From Thiodiazotropha sp037384425 (lineage in GTDB: Bacteria; Pseudomonadota; Gammaproteobacteria; Chromatiales; Chromatiaceae): DNA of 64,000 nucleotides. Below, piece after piece: positions 15,941 to 25,056 of the stretch. Position numbers and translations under genes: made by a program. The notes below the pieces were generated by a model, which worked only from the letters and a program-made list of their open reading frames with translations, made no database searches and was not told where the DNA came from. Each line of letters starts with the position of its first letter. The first letter of the stretch is position 1. The stretch covers positions 124,001 through 188,000 of the forward strand of contig JARROA010000003.1 in the NCBI GenBank assembly GCA_037384425.1. Reading direction: 5' to 3'.

Positions 15941-16633
15941 TCAGTCCATCGGCGGCCAGCTCTGGCGGTTCAAGAAGTCGGGCAGCTCCGCCAGCGACGG
16001 AATCACCCAGGGCACCCCCAGATCGGCGGCGACACTTCGATCCAGCGCCCCGCTCAACACCACAACAATGGGTATCCCGCAGTTGTGCGCCATGCTGACG
16101 TCGCTCTTGGCGTCGCCTACGCAAAGCGTCTCCGTCACATCCAGCCCATGCCGCTGGCAGAGCCGGCACAGATGGTAGCCCGTGGCTTTCTGATGTTCAG
16201 GAAGATCGGAGTCACTGGTGGAGATCACTTCGCTGAACAGGGTCTTCAATCCGAAACCTTCCACTATTCTGCTCAAAGGGGCTTCCGCCATGCCTGAAAT
16301 GAGGTAGAGCCTATAGGACTTCACCAGTCTGTGCAGTGCCGCCAGGATGCCTGGCAGAGGCCGGGCCGCGGCCACCAGGCGTTCATCGATATGCTGTTGG
16401 TAGTGGCTCAGCGCCCGATCCAGCGCCGGATGAGACGCGCCAAGCACCCCCGCCAGCTCCCGCCGCGGCGACTCCCCCCAATGGCGAAGTATCCCCGCCT
16501 CGATCTCGGTCGGGCTATAGGCGTCATCCACCGCCCGTACGGCATCGATATAGGTATCGATATAGGCCTGGTTCGTGTCATCGGCGATGACACCGTCGAA
16601 GTCGAGAACGATCTGGCGCAGACCGCTGCTCAT
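15941..16633 (-). CDS. HAD-family phosphatase (phosphoglycolate-phosphatase-like)
   Basis: A 230-residue HAD hydrolase. Motif I is LDFDGVIADD with nucleophile Asp11 and acid/base Asp13, motif II is LISGM, and motif IV is GDAKSDV. A helical cap lies between residues about 20 and 90. The family hydrolyses small phosphate esters; the substrate is unknown. The start is the ATG at 16633, four bases after the ybaK stop, so it appears to be the last gene of a pqiA-like/ybaK/HAD operon. A longer reading upstream would overlap ybaK throughout and is rejected. Confidence 0.87.
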   Translation of the reverse strand: MSSGLRQIVLDFDGVIADDTNQAYIDTYIDAVRAVDDAYSPTEIEAGILRHWGESPRRELAGVLGASHPALDRALSHYQQHIDERLVAAARPLPGILAALHRLVKSYRLYLISGMAEAPLSRIVEGFGLKTLFSEVISTSDSDLPEHQKATGYHLCRLCQRHGLDVTETLCVGDAKSDVSMAHNCGIPIVVVLSGALDRSVAADLGVPWVIPSLAELPDFLNRQSWPPMD

Positions 16634-16637
16634 CGCC

Positions 16638-17105
16638 TTATCGGGCCAACGAAGCATAGGCCGCGTCGAGCAGCCGACAAAGGTCATCCGGTGCCAGTTC
16701 GATCTCCAATCCCCGTCGTCCGGCACTGACGTAGAGGGTCTCAAGGGCCTTGGCGGAGTCGTCGATAAGGGTGGCGAGACGACGTTTTTGCCCCAGCGGG
16801 CTGACACCGCCCAGTACATAGCCTGTCGAGCGTTCCACCGCATCGGCCTCCGCCATCACCGCCCGCTTACCGCCAAGCGCCTTCGCCGCCGCCTTGAGAT
16901 CGAGTTTCGAAGCGACCGGCACCACGGCCACGGCAAGGTGGCGGCCATCGAGCATGAAGACCAGCGTCTTGAAGACCCTGGCCGGTTCCACGCCCAACCT
17001 CTGCGCCGCCTCTTCACCGTAGGACGGGTGGTTCGGATCATGTTCGTATTGATGGACTTGAAAGGGAATACCGGCTCGCTTGGCCAGCTCTATCGCGGGT
17101 GTCAT
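16638..17105 (-). CDS. ybaK: Cys-tRNA(Pro)/Cys-tRNA(Cys) deacylase YbaK
   Basis: A 155-residue editing-domain protein of the YbaK/EbsC family. The start MTPAIELAKRAGI overlaps the upstream stop in ATGA. Conserved elements are YEHDPNHPSYGEEAA, RVFKTLVF with the catalytic-site Lys46, and GYVLGGVSPLGQKR. YbaK hydrolyses Cys mischarged onto tRNA-Pro by prolyl-tRNA synthetase. Length is typical for the family (about 155-160). Confidence 0.94.
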   Translation of the reverse strand: MTPAIELAKRAGIPFQVHQYEHDPNHPSYGEEAAQRLGVEPARVFKTLVFMLDGRHLAVAVVPVASKLDLKAAAKALGGKRAVMAEADAVERSTGYVLGGVSPLGQKRRLATLIDDSAKALETLYVSAGRRGLEIELAPDDLCRLLDAAYASLAR

Positions 17106-17635
17106 GCCTGCTTCTCCCCAGGGTCCGATTCGCTGTAGACCACCACCCGGTGGGTGATGAACATGATCAGCAACACCGCCGCGCCAAACAGATAGAGCCC
17201 CGGGTGGATTTCGATCTCGGCCACCACCCCCAGCTTGACGGTCACGATCATCACCGCCACCACCATCACGTCGAGCATCGCCCAGCGGCCATAGTCGTGC
17301 ATCATCTTCAACAGACGGAGATAACGGGGCGAGCGGATCTGACGATGCCACAGCAGCAAAAACAGCAGCGCGATCTTGAGCAGTGGCAGCACCACGCTGA
17401 AGAGCCCGACCGCGGCGAAGATAACCCATTGTCCCCGTTGGAACAGTTCCATCAGCCCGCTGATGATGGAGAAGGAGTTGGCGATGAACAGGAACTTGGT
17501 CAAGGTCAGCATGGGTAGAAAGAAGCCCGACAGCAGTAACAGCGTGGTAACCAGCAACAGGCCAGTCAGCCAACGGGCGGCACGCCGCGGAATCAGCGCT
17601 GCGGCCTCGTCGACACCGTTAGTCTGTTCGCTCAT
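17102..17635 (-). CDS. PqiA-like (paraquat-inducible protein A) membrane protein
   Basis: A 177-residue inner-membrane protein with four hydrophobic segments. The C-terminal half carries the PqiA-domain pattern (GRWAMLDVMVVAVMIVTVKLG followed by EIHPGLYLFGAAVLL). It has a single such domain, whereas E. coli PqiA has two, so it belongs to the short form. In some species PqiA proteins belong to MCE lipid transport systems, but no MCE protein is nearby. It overlaps ybaK by four bases and follows the GDT1 gene by 15 bases. Confidence 0.82.
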   Translation of the reverse strand: MSEQTNGVDEAAALIPRRAARWLTGLLLVTTLLLLSGFFLPMLTLTKFLFIANSFSIISGLMELFQRGQWVIFAAVGLFSVVLPLLKIALLFLLLWHRQIRSPRYLRLLKMMHDYGRWAMLDVMVVAVMIVTVKLGVVAEIEIHPGLYLFGAAVLLIMFITHRVVVYSESDPGEKQA

Positions 17636-17650
17636 TGGGCATCCGACGGG

Positions 17651-17923
17651 TCAGGCCCGCAACAGAGTCCACACGCCGATGGCGATGAAACCGGCACCGG
17701 CGATGTAGTGAAGGTACTTCTCGCTGACATAGGCGGAGATGGCGCTGCCGGCAACCACACCGATGGCGGAGGCCACCACCAGCGCCAGGGAAGCGCCAAA
17801 GAAGACCGTCCACTTGCTGACCTCCTTGTCGGCGGCAAACAGCATGGTCGCCAGCTGGGTCTTGTCACCCAGCTCGGCGATAAAGACCGCGACAAAAACA
17901 GTCGAGAGTATTTTCCAATCCAC
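17651..17923 (-). CDS. GDT1/UPF0016-family cation transporter, half-size
   Basis: A 90-residue membrane protein with three hydrophobic segments and one copy of the family signature E-x-G-D-K-(T/S) (Glu17 to Thr22 in AELGDKTQLAT). Full GDT1/TMEM165 or MneA-type proteins carry two inverted copies and export Mn2+ or Ca2+; half-size bacterial versions are thought to pair. Only one copy is encoded here, so a homodimer is expected. It is the first gene of the group running leftward to the HAD phosphatase. Confidence 0.88.
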   Translation of the reverse strand: MDWKILSTVFVAVFIAELGDKTQLATMLFAADKEVSKWTVFFGASLALVVASAIGVVAGSAISAYVSEKYLHYIAGAGFIAIGVWTLLRA

Positions 17924-18016
17924 GATAACCTACCCAGAACACGTGTGGGATGACAGAATAGCGCATGCCAAGGCAAAACCGATTGGCGCCATGATAGCAG
18001 CGCCTTGCGACCGAGG

Positions 18017-18790
18017 TCAGCTGGCCGAATCCGTAAGCCGGTAGAAGCGCAGGGCGTTGTCGCTGAACACGCCTCTCACCCCGTTTTCACACAGGGCATC
18101 TCCGACCCGTTGCAGATCGCGTTCATCGAAGGGCCTGGGGGCACGGGTCGAAGGCAGGTCGCTGCCGAACATCAGGCTGCCGGGATTCGCCGCATAGAGC
18201 TCCCGCAGCAAGGGGATCGGATCGCTCTCCAGACGTCCGAAACCACTGGCCTTCACATGCACGCCCTGCTCCACCAAATCGAGCAGACGCACAGAGGCGC
18301 GTCGTGAGAGCGCCAGGTGGTCGATGCAGACCGCTGGGAGTTCAGCGATCGCGTCGTACACCCGGTCCACCTGGGTGGCGTCGGCATAGAGCTCGACATG
18401 CCATCGACACAGCGCATAGATCCGCTGTGCGAACGGTATCCATTCCCGGAGCGCCTGCGGACCGCCGCGGTAGAGATTGAAGCGCACCCCCCGCACCCCG
18501 GCCTGATCAAGTGACAGCAGCGTATCGTCATCCACTGTCGGCGGCAGCTGGGTAACACCGACATATGTGGGCCCCAGCCGTTTCAACGCCGCCAGCAGAT
18601 AACTCTGGTCGTAGCCCTGGAAGGAACCCGATACCACGACCCCGCCGACCAGCGGGCGGTCATTCATACGTTGCAGATAGTCGTCGCAGGTAAAGGGTTC
18701 GGGTAGGAAACCCTGGTTGTCCTGCAGCGGATAAGCGGGATCGACGATATGAAAATGAGCGTCGAACAGGGGGATATCGGTCAGGGTCAT
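18017..18790 (-). CDS. Amidohydrolase-2-like TIM-barrel metal hydrolase
   Basis: A 257-residue protein with the opening metal motif FDAHFHIVD (His12 and His14), a later CIDHLALSR segment and the C-terminal LMFGSDLPSTR, whose Asp fits the catalytic residue of amidohydrolase-2 proteins (dicarboxylate decarboxylase or lactonase types). The substrate is not evident. It lies alone between the GDT1 and DUF3465 genes with about 80-90 base gaps. The ATG at 18790 follows a GGAGAG. Confidence 0.82.
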   Translation of the reverse strand: MTLTDIPLFDAHFHIVDPAYPLQDNQGFLPEPFTCDDYLQRMNDRPLVGGVVVSGSFQGYDQSYLLAALKRLGPTYVGVTQLPPTVDDDTLLSLDQAGVRGVRFNLYRGGPQALREWIPFAQRIYALCRWHVELYADATQVDRVYDAIAELPAVCIDHLALSRRASVRLLDLVEQGVHVKASGFGRLESDPIPLLRELYAANPGSLMFGSDLPSTRAPRPFDERDLQRVGDALCENGVRGVFSDNALRFYRLTDSAS

Positions 18791-18867
18791 AAGCAGGCTC
18801 TCCTCTGCTCAGTATGGACCAAGCATCTCGCTTTTTAAGTCATTGCCAACCCTGTAATGTGCGTGGA

Positions 18868-19356
18868 TCACTGGTAGAGGCGCCCCCGGTAACGAATCCA
18901 TCCGTCTTCATGGCTGCCTCGCGGATCATGGTGTGTCCAATGGATCACCCCGCCGCGCTGGTTCCACTCATACTCCCCGAAGAGCTCGATCCGGTCATCG
19001 ACCTCGAGCCCTTCCACCCGGGGAGCCAGGTCGATGTTGTGCGCCACCAGCAGCGTCTGCCCGGAAGCGAGCCGTAGGACAAAACGCTGGTGACGGCTGC
19101 CGTCGCGGTCATCCGGCAGCAGCTTCGACACGCGGCCGGCGATCCGAACCTGCAGATTGCTTTGCCGGTTTTCAAAGGCCTGCTGCAACAGCCGCTCACT
19201 TGCTTCCGGAACCTGCGTCCCGGTCGAGGTCCGCGCGATCGTGTCGTTGCGGATTGTCGCGACCGTGGGTCCTTCACCGCCCAGAAAGCCGTAGTACCCG
19301 GCGGCCAGGAACAGTCCCAGGACGATGAATTGTGCCAGTCGTTTGGTCTGTTTCAT
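18868..19356 (-). CDS. DUF3465 protein with N-terminal membrane anchor
   Basis: A 162-residue protein. The start is the ATG at 19356 with GAGAAAG upstream; an in-frame TTG 12 bases earlier is less likely. Residues about 8-28 form a signal or anchor helix (FIVLGLFLAAGYYGFL). The rest matches the DUF3465 family, ending in the diagnostic GVIHWTHHDPRGSHEDGW. Function is unknown. The family has an OB-like compact domain and is usually secreted or periplasmic. Confidence 0.88.
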   Translation of the reverse strand: MKQTKRLAQFIVLGLFLAAGYYGFLGGEGPTVATIRNDTIARTSTGTQVPEASERLLQQAFENRQSNLQVRIAGRVSKLLPDDRDGSRHQRFVLRLASGQTLLVAHNIDLAPRVEGLEVDDRIELFGEYEWNQRGGVIHWTHHDPRGSHEDGWIRYRGRLYQ

Positions 19357-19516
19357 TTGCTTTCTCAAAGCGATTCACGAACCGGTTTGTTTTTACCCAT
19401 TCGCTTGCCCGCACTCCGGCATTTGTTGCTTGCGGCATGCCAGAGGCTTCGGCAGCTATCAGCTAGGGCTGGGGTATCACCTGAGCTATCGGCTTTGTCC
19501 TATTGATCGGGTTATT

Positions 19517-19535
19517 GGTGGGGCAGGCCCCCACC
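19517..19535. terminator. Hairpin downstream of the GNAT-nitrilase gene
   Basis: GGTGGGG-CAGGC-CCCCACC is a 7-base GC stem with a 5-base loop, 45 bases after the stop of the minus-strand gene at 19580. It lacks a U-run on that strand. Part of it (ATTGGTGGGGCAGG) recurs in inverted orientation around 21786-21799, so it may instead be a dispersed repeat. Confidence 0.35.
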
Positions 19536-19579
19536 GAAGTGACCGTACACTCGCGCGTAGTTACCTTCCCCGCTGCTGT

Positions 19580-21154
<1,575 letters not shown>

Positions 21155-21282
21155 AGCGGGTCGCTCGAAGTGTTATTGATCTTCTCGGTGCGCAGCCGGG
21201 ACGTCCTGAAATGACGGCTGCGTTCGTCGTTCGAAGTATAAGGCAGTGTGCTGACAGACACACTTCAAACAAGATGGAGTGC

Positions 21283-21341
21283 GGTGCGGCAAGCCGCATC
21301 CTACGGTGACTGGAGGTGTAGGGGGCGGCTTGCCGCACCGG
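21283..21341. repeat. REP-like palindrome pair, copy 1
   Basis: GGTGCGGCAAGCCGCATC (21283-21300) is followed 24 bases later by the inverted GCGGCTTGCCGCACCGG (21325-21341). Each unit is itself a palindrome around GCGGCAAGCCGC, and CCTACG flanks the left unit, as in other copies at 21.87 kb, 23.6 kb and 35.77 kb. It lies between the GNAT-nitrilase start and the hspQ stop. Confidence 0.75.
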
Positions 21342-21353
21342 ATGGTGGTCACC

Positions 21354-21686
21354 TTAGTTGATGCGATGTCCGGTCACGTAGTGCCCGTCGTCGAAGGCGG
21401 TGAAGAACTCGTTCAGCAGGGGGTGAACGATCGGCTCGATGCTGGGGTCGTGGGCCAGATTGCGCTCCGCCACATAGGTCTCGTCGTTGCTGTTGTGCAC
21501 CAATACCCGATACCAGGGCTGATCCTTGGGCGGACGGGAACGGGCCACCTGCTCATACCACTCGTCGGAGAGCATGAAGACGGGATCCACATCGACGATC
21601 ACGCCCCGGTAGTCGAACAGCCGGTGTTGGATCAGGTCGCCAACGGCGAATCTGGCTTGTGTCGTTTTGGTTTCGGATGAAGTCAC
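21354..21686 (-). CDS. hspQ: Heat-shock protein HspQ (YccV family)
   Basis: A 110-residue protein matching HspQ/YccV: FAVGDLIQHRLFDYRGVIVDVDP at the start, PWYRVLVHNSNDETYVAERNL in the middle, and IVHPLLNEFFTAF near the end. In E. coli the protein binds Lon protease as a specificity factor and was earlier described as binding hemimethylated DNA. Length is normal. It is bracketed by REP-like repeats on both sides. Confidence 0.92.
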   Translation of the reverse strand: MTSSETKTTQARFAVGDLIQHRLFDYRGVIVDVDPVFMLSDEWYEQVARSRPPKDQPWYRVLVHNSNDETYVAERNLAHDPSIEPIVHPLLNEFFTAFDDGHYVTGHRIN

Positions 21687-21772
21687 GGTCGTCTCTCGGT
21701 CGCTCTATCTGAGACCACTCTAACACAGCCGGGTTCACCGCCAAGGGAGGTCACCACAAGGCATGGATAAAC

Positions 21773-21846
21773 GGTAGGGTGGGACCCTGCCCCACCAATC
21801 ATCCCTGAGTCGAGACCCTTCGGTAGGGCAGGGCCCAACCCTGCCC
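21773..21846. repeat. Second palindromic repeat type (GTAGGG / CCCTGCCC)
   Basis: Two related units lie in tandem: one beginning GGTAGGGTGGGACCCTGCCC (21773-21799, ending CACCAAT) and one beginning GGTAGGGCAGGGCCCAACCC (21822-21846). Both can fold on themselves. The inverse of the first unit shares ATTGGTGGGGCAGG with the hairpin at 19.5 kb. Non-coding. Confidence 0.5.
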
Positions 21847-21868
21847 GGTCTGAAATTTCGGCGTATCC

Positions 21869-21925
21869 TGTGCGGCAAGCCGCACCCTACGCACCGTTCA
21901 CCTGTAGGCTGCGGTTTGCCGAACC
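21869..21925. repeat. REP-like palindrome pair, copy 2
   Basis: TGTGCGGCAAGCCGCACCC (from 21869) plus CTACG is followed by the inverted partner GTAGGCTGCGGTTTGCCGAACC (as positions 21904-21925, slightly degenerate). The pair abuts the 3' end of the truncated RND gene at 21934. Confidence 0.7.
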
Positions 21926-21933
21926 GAAACCGC

Positions 21934-22590
21934 TCATCCAGGCTCCCCCTGACCCGCTGGCTGCGCTCTCACCCCCCGCATCTTCCACAGGTAGTAGATC
22001 ACCGTAATCACGAACAGCGACAGCAGCGGCGCCGTGATCATGCCGCCGATCATGGGCGCGGCGATGCGGCTCATCACCTCCGAGCCGGTACCCTGGCTGA
22101 GGAAGATCGGCACCAGGCCGGCGACGATGACGGCCACCGTCATCGCCTTCGGGCGCACCCGCAGCACCGCTCCCTCCATGATCGCCTCGCGCAGCAGTTG
22201 CGGCGTGACCAGACCGAGACGCTCCCGCTCGCGCAGGGCGTTGTCCAGGTAGATCAGCATCACCACGCCGAACTCCGCCGCCACCCCGGCCAGGGCGATG
22301 AAGCCGACCCCCACCGCCACCGAGAGGTGATAGTCGAGCAGGAAGATGAGCCAGAAACCGCCCACCAGGGCGTAGGGCAACGACGCCATCACCATCAGCG
22401 CCTGGCCGGCGTGACGGAAGGCCAGGTAGAGCAGCACGAAGATGATCACCAGGGTCAGCGGGATGATCTGGCTCAGCCGCGCCTTGGCCCGCAGCATGTA
22501 CTCGTACTGGCCCGACCAGGTCACCGAGTAGCCCTGGGGCAGTTCCACCGCCTCGCTCACCGCCCGTTGCGCCCGCGCCGCCCTGATCGA
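21934..22590 (-). pseudogene. 3' fragment of a CusA-type RND efflux pump
   Basis: About 210 C-terminal residues of a heavy-metal RND (HME/CusA) inner-membrane pump remain. Diagnostic segments are YSVTWSGQYEYMLRAKARL, VGFIALAGVAAEFGVVML and EVMSRIAAPMIGGMITAPL. A full pump has more than 1000 residues; the N-terminal four fifths are missing. Recognisable homology stops near 22575-22605, where a GMC oxidoreductase fragment on the other strand begins. No periplasmic adaptor or outer-membrane partner is present. It could not make a working pump. The right edge is approximate. Confidence 0.85.
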
Positions 22591-23563
22591 GCCCGCGCTG
22601 GCCACCGGCCGTTGCGACCTGCGCCCCCGCAGCAAGGTCCACCGGCTGCAGAGCGACAGCACCGGCCAGGTGGTTCAGGCCCACTACTACGATGCCGAGG
22701 GCACATCCCAAAGCGTCGGCGCCCGGCTGTTCGTGGTCGCCTGCCAGGCGATCGAGAGCGCGCGCCTGCTGCTGGCCAGTCCCGGCCCGGCCCACCCCGA
22801 CGGGTTGGGCAACCGCCACCGCCAGCTGGGACGCAATCTGATCTTCTCCGCCGGCGGCACCGGCAGTGGCTACTTCACCTATGCCAAGCTGTCGGCGAAA
22901 CAACAGGAACAGGTGCGCACCCTCGGCCCCTTCGTCAACCGGGCCCTGCAGGATTGGTATGTCATTGACGACAAAGCGTTCGGCCCACACCCCGCCAAGG
23001 GCGGCACCATCGATTTCCTTTTCGCCCACCCCAACCCGATACCGCTGGCCAACACCGTGCGCTGGCACGACGGCGAGCTGCTCTGGGGCAAGCTGTTGAA
23101 ACGCAAACTGGAGCTCTGGTTCACCGAGGACTGCAAGCTGCTGTTCGAGATCTTCTGCGACTGGCTGCCCAACGATGACTGCTTTGTCAGCCTCGACCCG
23201 ACGGTGAAGGACAAGTGGGGTTCGCCGGTGGCGCGGGTACGGCTCGGTAGTCATCCCCACGACCTGAAGGTGGGCCGTTATCTGGCGGATCGCGGGCAGG
23301 AGGTACTGAAGGCGATGGGGCTCGACTGGGTCGGCGCCAGTGTTAACACCGCGCCACCGCCCAACCTGGTGGCCGGCGGCTGCCGCTTCGGTAGCGATCC
23401 CCGCCATTCGGTACTCGATCCCGACTGCCGGGTCTGGGGCGCCGACAACCTCTTCGTCTCCGACGCCTCCTTCATGCCCACCGGCGGCAGTGTTCCCTAC
23501 ACCTGGACCATCTATGCCAACGCCTTTAGGGTGGCAGATATCATTCGGCAGCAGTTGGGCTGA
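22590..23563 (+). pseudogene. 3' fragment of a GMC-family oxidoreductase
   Basis: About 320 C-terminal residues of a GMC (glucose-methanol-choline) flavoprotein. Homology begins near PALATGRCDLRPRSKVHRL (from about 22592) and runs through ARLFVVACQAIESARLLL to the C-terminal GMC signature DNLFVSDASFMPTGGSVPYT, with the catalytic-region histidine of most GMC enzymes replaced in this group. The N-terminal FAD-binding Rossmann part (GxGxxG) is absent. The only starts are internal (for example GTG at 22670), so it is most likely a pseudogene, though a truncated protein could be expressed. The left edge is approximate. Confidence 0.82.
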
Positions 23564-23606
23564 TCGGTCTACTGACAGATTTCCGCCTTGAATTCAAAGC
23601 TAGCCC

Positions 23607-23666
23607 CGGTGCGGCAAGCCGCACCCTACGCTTCGATTTCCCGTAGGCTGCGGCTTGCCGCACCGG
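23607..23666. repeat. REP-like palindrome pair, copy 3
   Basis: GGTGCGGCAAGCCGCACCC (from 23609) with CTACG, then its inverted partner GTAGGCTGCGGCTTGCCGCACC ending at 23666. This is the cleanest copy: the two units are almost exact reverse complements separated by 12 bases. It lies 40-100 bases after the GMC fragment stop. Confidence 0.78.
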
Positions 23667-23693
23667 AAGCAACCCTGTAAAGAACCTCCTCCC

Positions 23694-24095
23694 TCACCGC
23701 CCCACCTCGGCCAGCAACCGCCGCGCCAAAGTCTCCATGCGTTCCAGGCTCACATCCGCCTTGTCGAGAAACTCGCTGTCGAAGCGGGATGGGTCGGCCC
23801 AGCGGGCGCCGGTGATCTGACAACGCTTGGCCAGCTTGTCGAGGCCCAGGTCCTCGAGCGCGAAACCCAGTTCGGTCCACAATACCGTCAGCTGACGCTC
23901 GATCTGGTGGTCGGGCTGTCGGGTCGCTTTCAACTGACGCAGGTAGACGGCGGTCTCGCGGGAGGCAGTGACGACCCTGCGCAGTGCCTGTACCGACTCC
24001 TCGATACGCCCCTGACGGGCGCGCCGCAGATTGCCGAGCCAGGTCAGGCCGTGACGAAACAGGCTGTAGAGGGTGTTACTGGTGACCGGTTCCAT
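23694..24095 (-). CDS. Hypothetical helical protein
   Basis: A 133-residue soluble protein, Leu/Arg-rich and predicted mostly helical (LRRARQGRIEESVQALRRVV; DVSLERMETLARRLLAEV). No catalytic motif, signal peptide or membrane segment is visible, and I do not recognise a family. The ATG at 24095 gives a clean start. It is divergent from the DUF3581 gene, with 143 bases between them. Confidence 0.6.
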   Translation of the reverse strand: MEPVTSNTLYSLFRHGLTWLGNLRRARQGRIEESVQALRRVVTASRETAVYLRQLKATRQPDHQIERQLTVLWTELGFALEDLGLDKLAKRCQITGARWADPSRFDSEFLDKADVSLERMETLARRLLAEVGR

Positions 24096-24238
24096 GCGAA
24101 TTGGGGAAAAACTTCCGTAATCTGCTCAGATTGCATAGTAGCACGCCGCCAACCTTCGCCAGTGTGACCCACTCTCTTTGTCCACCCTGCCCCAACTGCT
24201 ATGATGCCCGACTTTTACAGATAACAACGGGTGGAGCC

Positions 24239-24946
24239 ATGATATTGGCCGACTTCTACCAGCAAAACGACGACAAGATCCGCTTCAGCCGCCAGCAGGC
24301 GAGTCGCTTCGCAAAGGAGATCGCCAACGACTTCAATCCCCTGCACGACGCCGACGCCAAGATGTTCTGCGTCCCCGGCGACCTGCTCTTCTCGGTGGCC
24401 CTCGAGCGCCTCGGCCTCAGTCAGCGGATGCGTTTCACCTTCTCCGGCATGGTCAGCGACGAGGCGGTGATCTTTCCCTATACCAACGCCGAAAAGATCG
24501 ACATCACCGACGCCGACGGCAAATGCTATCTCACCATCGAACGCGACGGCGAGACCACGCGTGATGCGCGGCTCATCGATCATCTGGCCCGCGACTACGT
24601 CGCCTTCTCCGGCAAGACCTTTCCCCACATCCTGGTACCGTTGATGTCCGATCAGGGGATGATGATCAATCCCTCCCGACCGCTGGTGATCTATCAGAAA
24701 ATGGAGATCGAACTCGACAGACTCGACCTGACCCATCCGGCTCTGGAGGCGTCAGGCTCCGATTTCGAGGTGCTGGGAAAAAAGGGAACGGTGCGACTCG
24801 ACTTCAATATCAAGCAGGACGGAGAGCCTGTCGGGCGCGGCGCCAAATACATGAGCCTGCGTGGTCTGCAGGTTTATGATGGTGAAGCCATGACCCAGCT
24901 GGTCGAAGACTACAACGGCTATCGGGAATCGTATCAGTCGAACTGA
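24239..24946 (+). CDS. DUF3581 protein
   Basis: A 235-residue protein matching the DUF3581 family of gammaproteobacteria: an N-terminal FSRQQASRFAKEIANDFNPLHD, a central KTFPHILVPLMSDQGMMINP, and a C-terminal GRGAKYMSLRGLQVYD. The ATG at 24239 has GGTGGAG upstream. Function is unknown; the NDFNPLHD and long-strand pattern hint at a hotdog or MaoC-like fold, which is inference. It is convergent with the YiiX-like gene. Confidence 0.88.
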   Translation: MILADFYQQNDDKIRFSRQQASRFAKEIANDFNPLHDADAKMFCVPGDLLFSVALERLGLSQRMRFTFSGMVSDEAVIFPYTNAEKIDITDADGKCYLTIERDGETTRDARLIDHLARDYVAFSGKTFPHILVPLMSDQGMMINPSRPLVIYQKMEIELDRLDLTHPALEASGSDFEVLGKKGTVRLDFNIKQDGEPVGRGAKYMSLRGLQVYDGEAMTQLVEDYNGYRESYQSN

Positions 24947-25011
24947 AGCCGACCGATTGCCGCGCCCGCCAGGGCCACAGGTTCCCGCTTCGCAACCGGT
25001 AACCCCATGAC

Positions 25012-25041
25012 GGAGGGTGAGCCGGCCAATCTCCACCCTCC
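25012..25041. terminator. Hairpin between convergent genes
   Basis: GGAGGGTG and CACCCTCC form an 8-base stem around a 14-base loop that contains GCCGGC. It lies between the convergent DUF3581 and YiiX-like genes and could end both transcripts, but there is no U-run on either side. Confidence 0.3.
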
Positions 25042-25056
25042 CCCATGCTTGGCAAG

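Noticed and set aside
21916..22968. A 350-codon plus-strand frame across the same junction
   Set aside because: His/Arg/Pro-rich shadow sequence; the real fragments are read in other frames.
21887..23407. A 506-codon minus-strand frame running across the RND/GMC junction
   Set aside because: Its translation matches neither family; homology lies in other frames on each side of the junction.
21283..23666. Repeated GCGGCAAGCCGC units considered as a CRISPR array
   Set aside because: Units are palindromic, irregularly spaced and inverted relative to each other, with genes between them and no uniform spacers.
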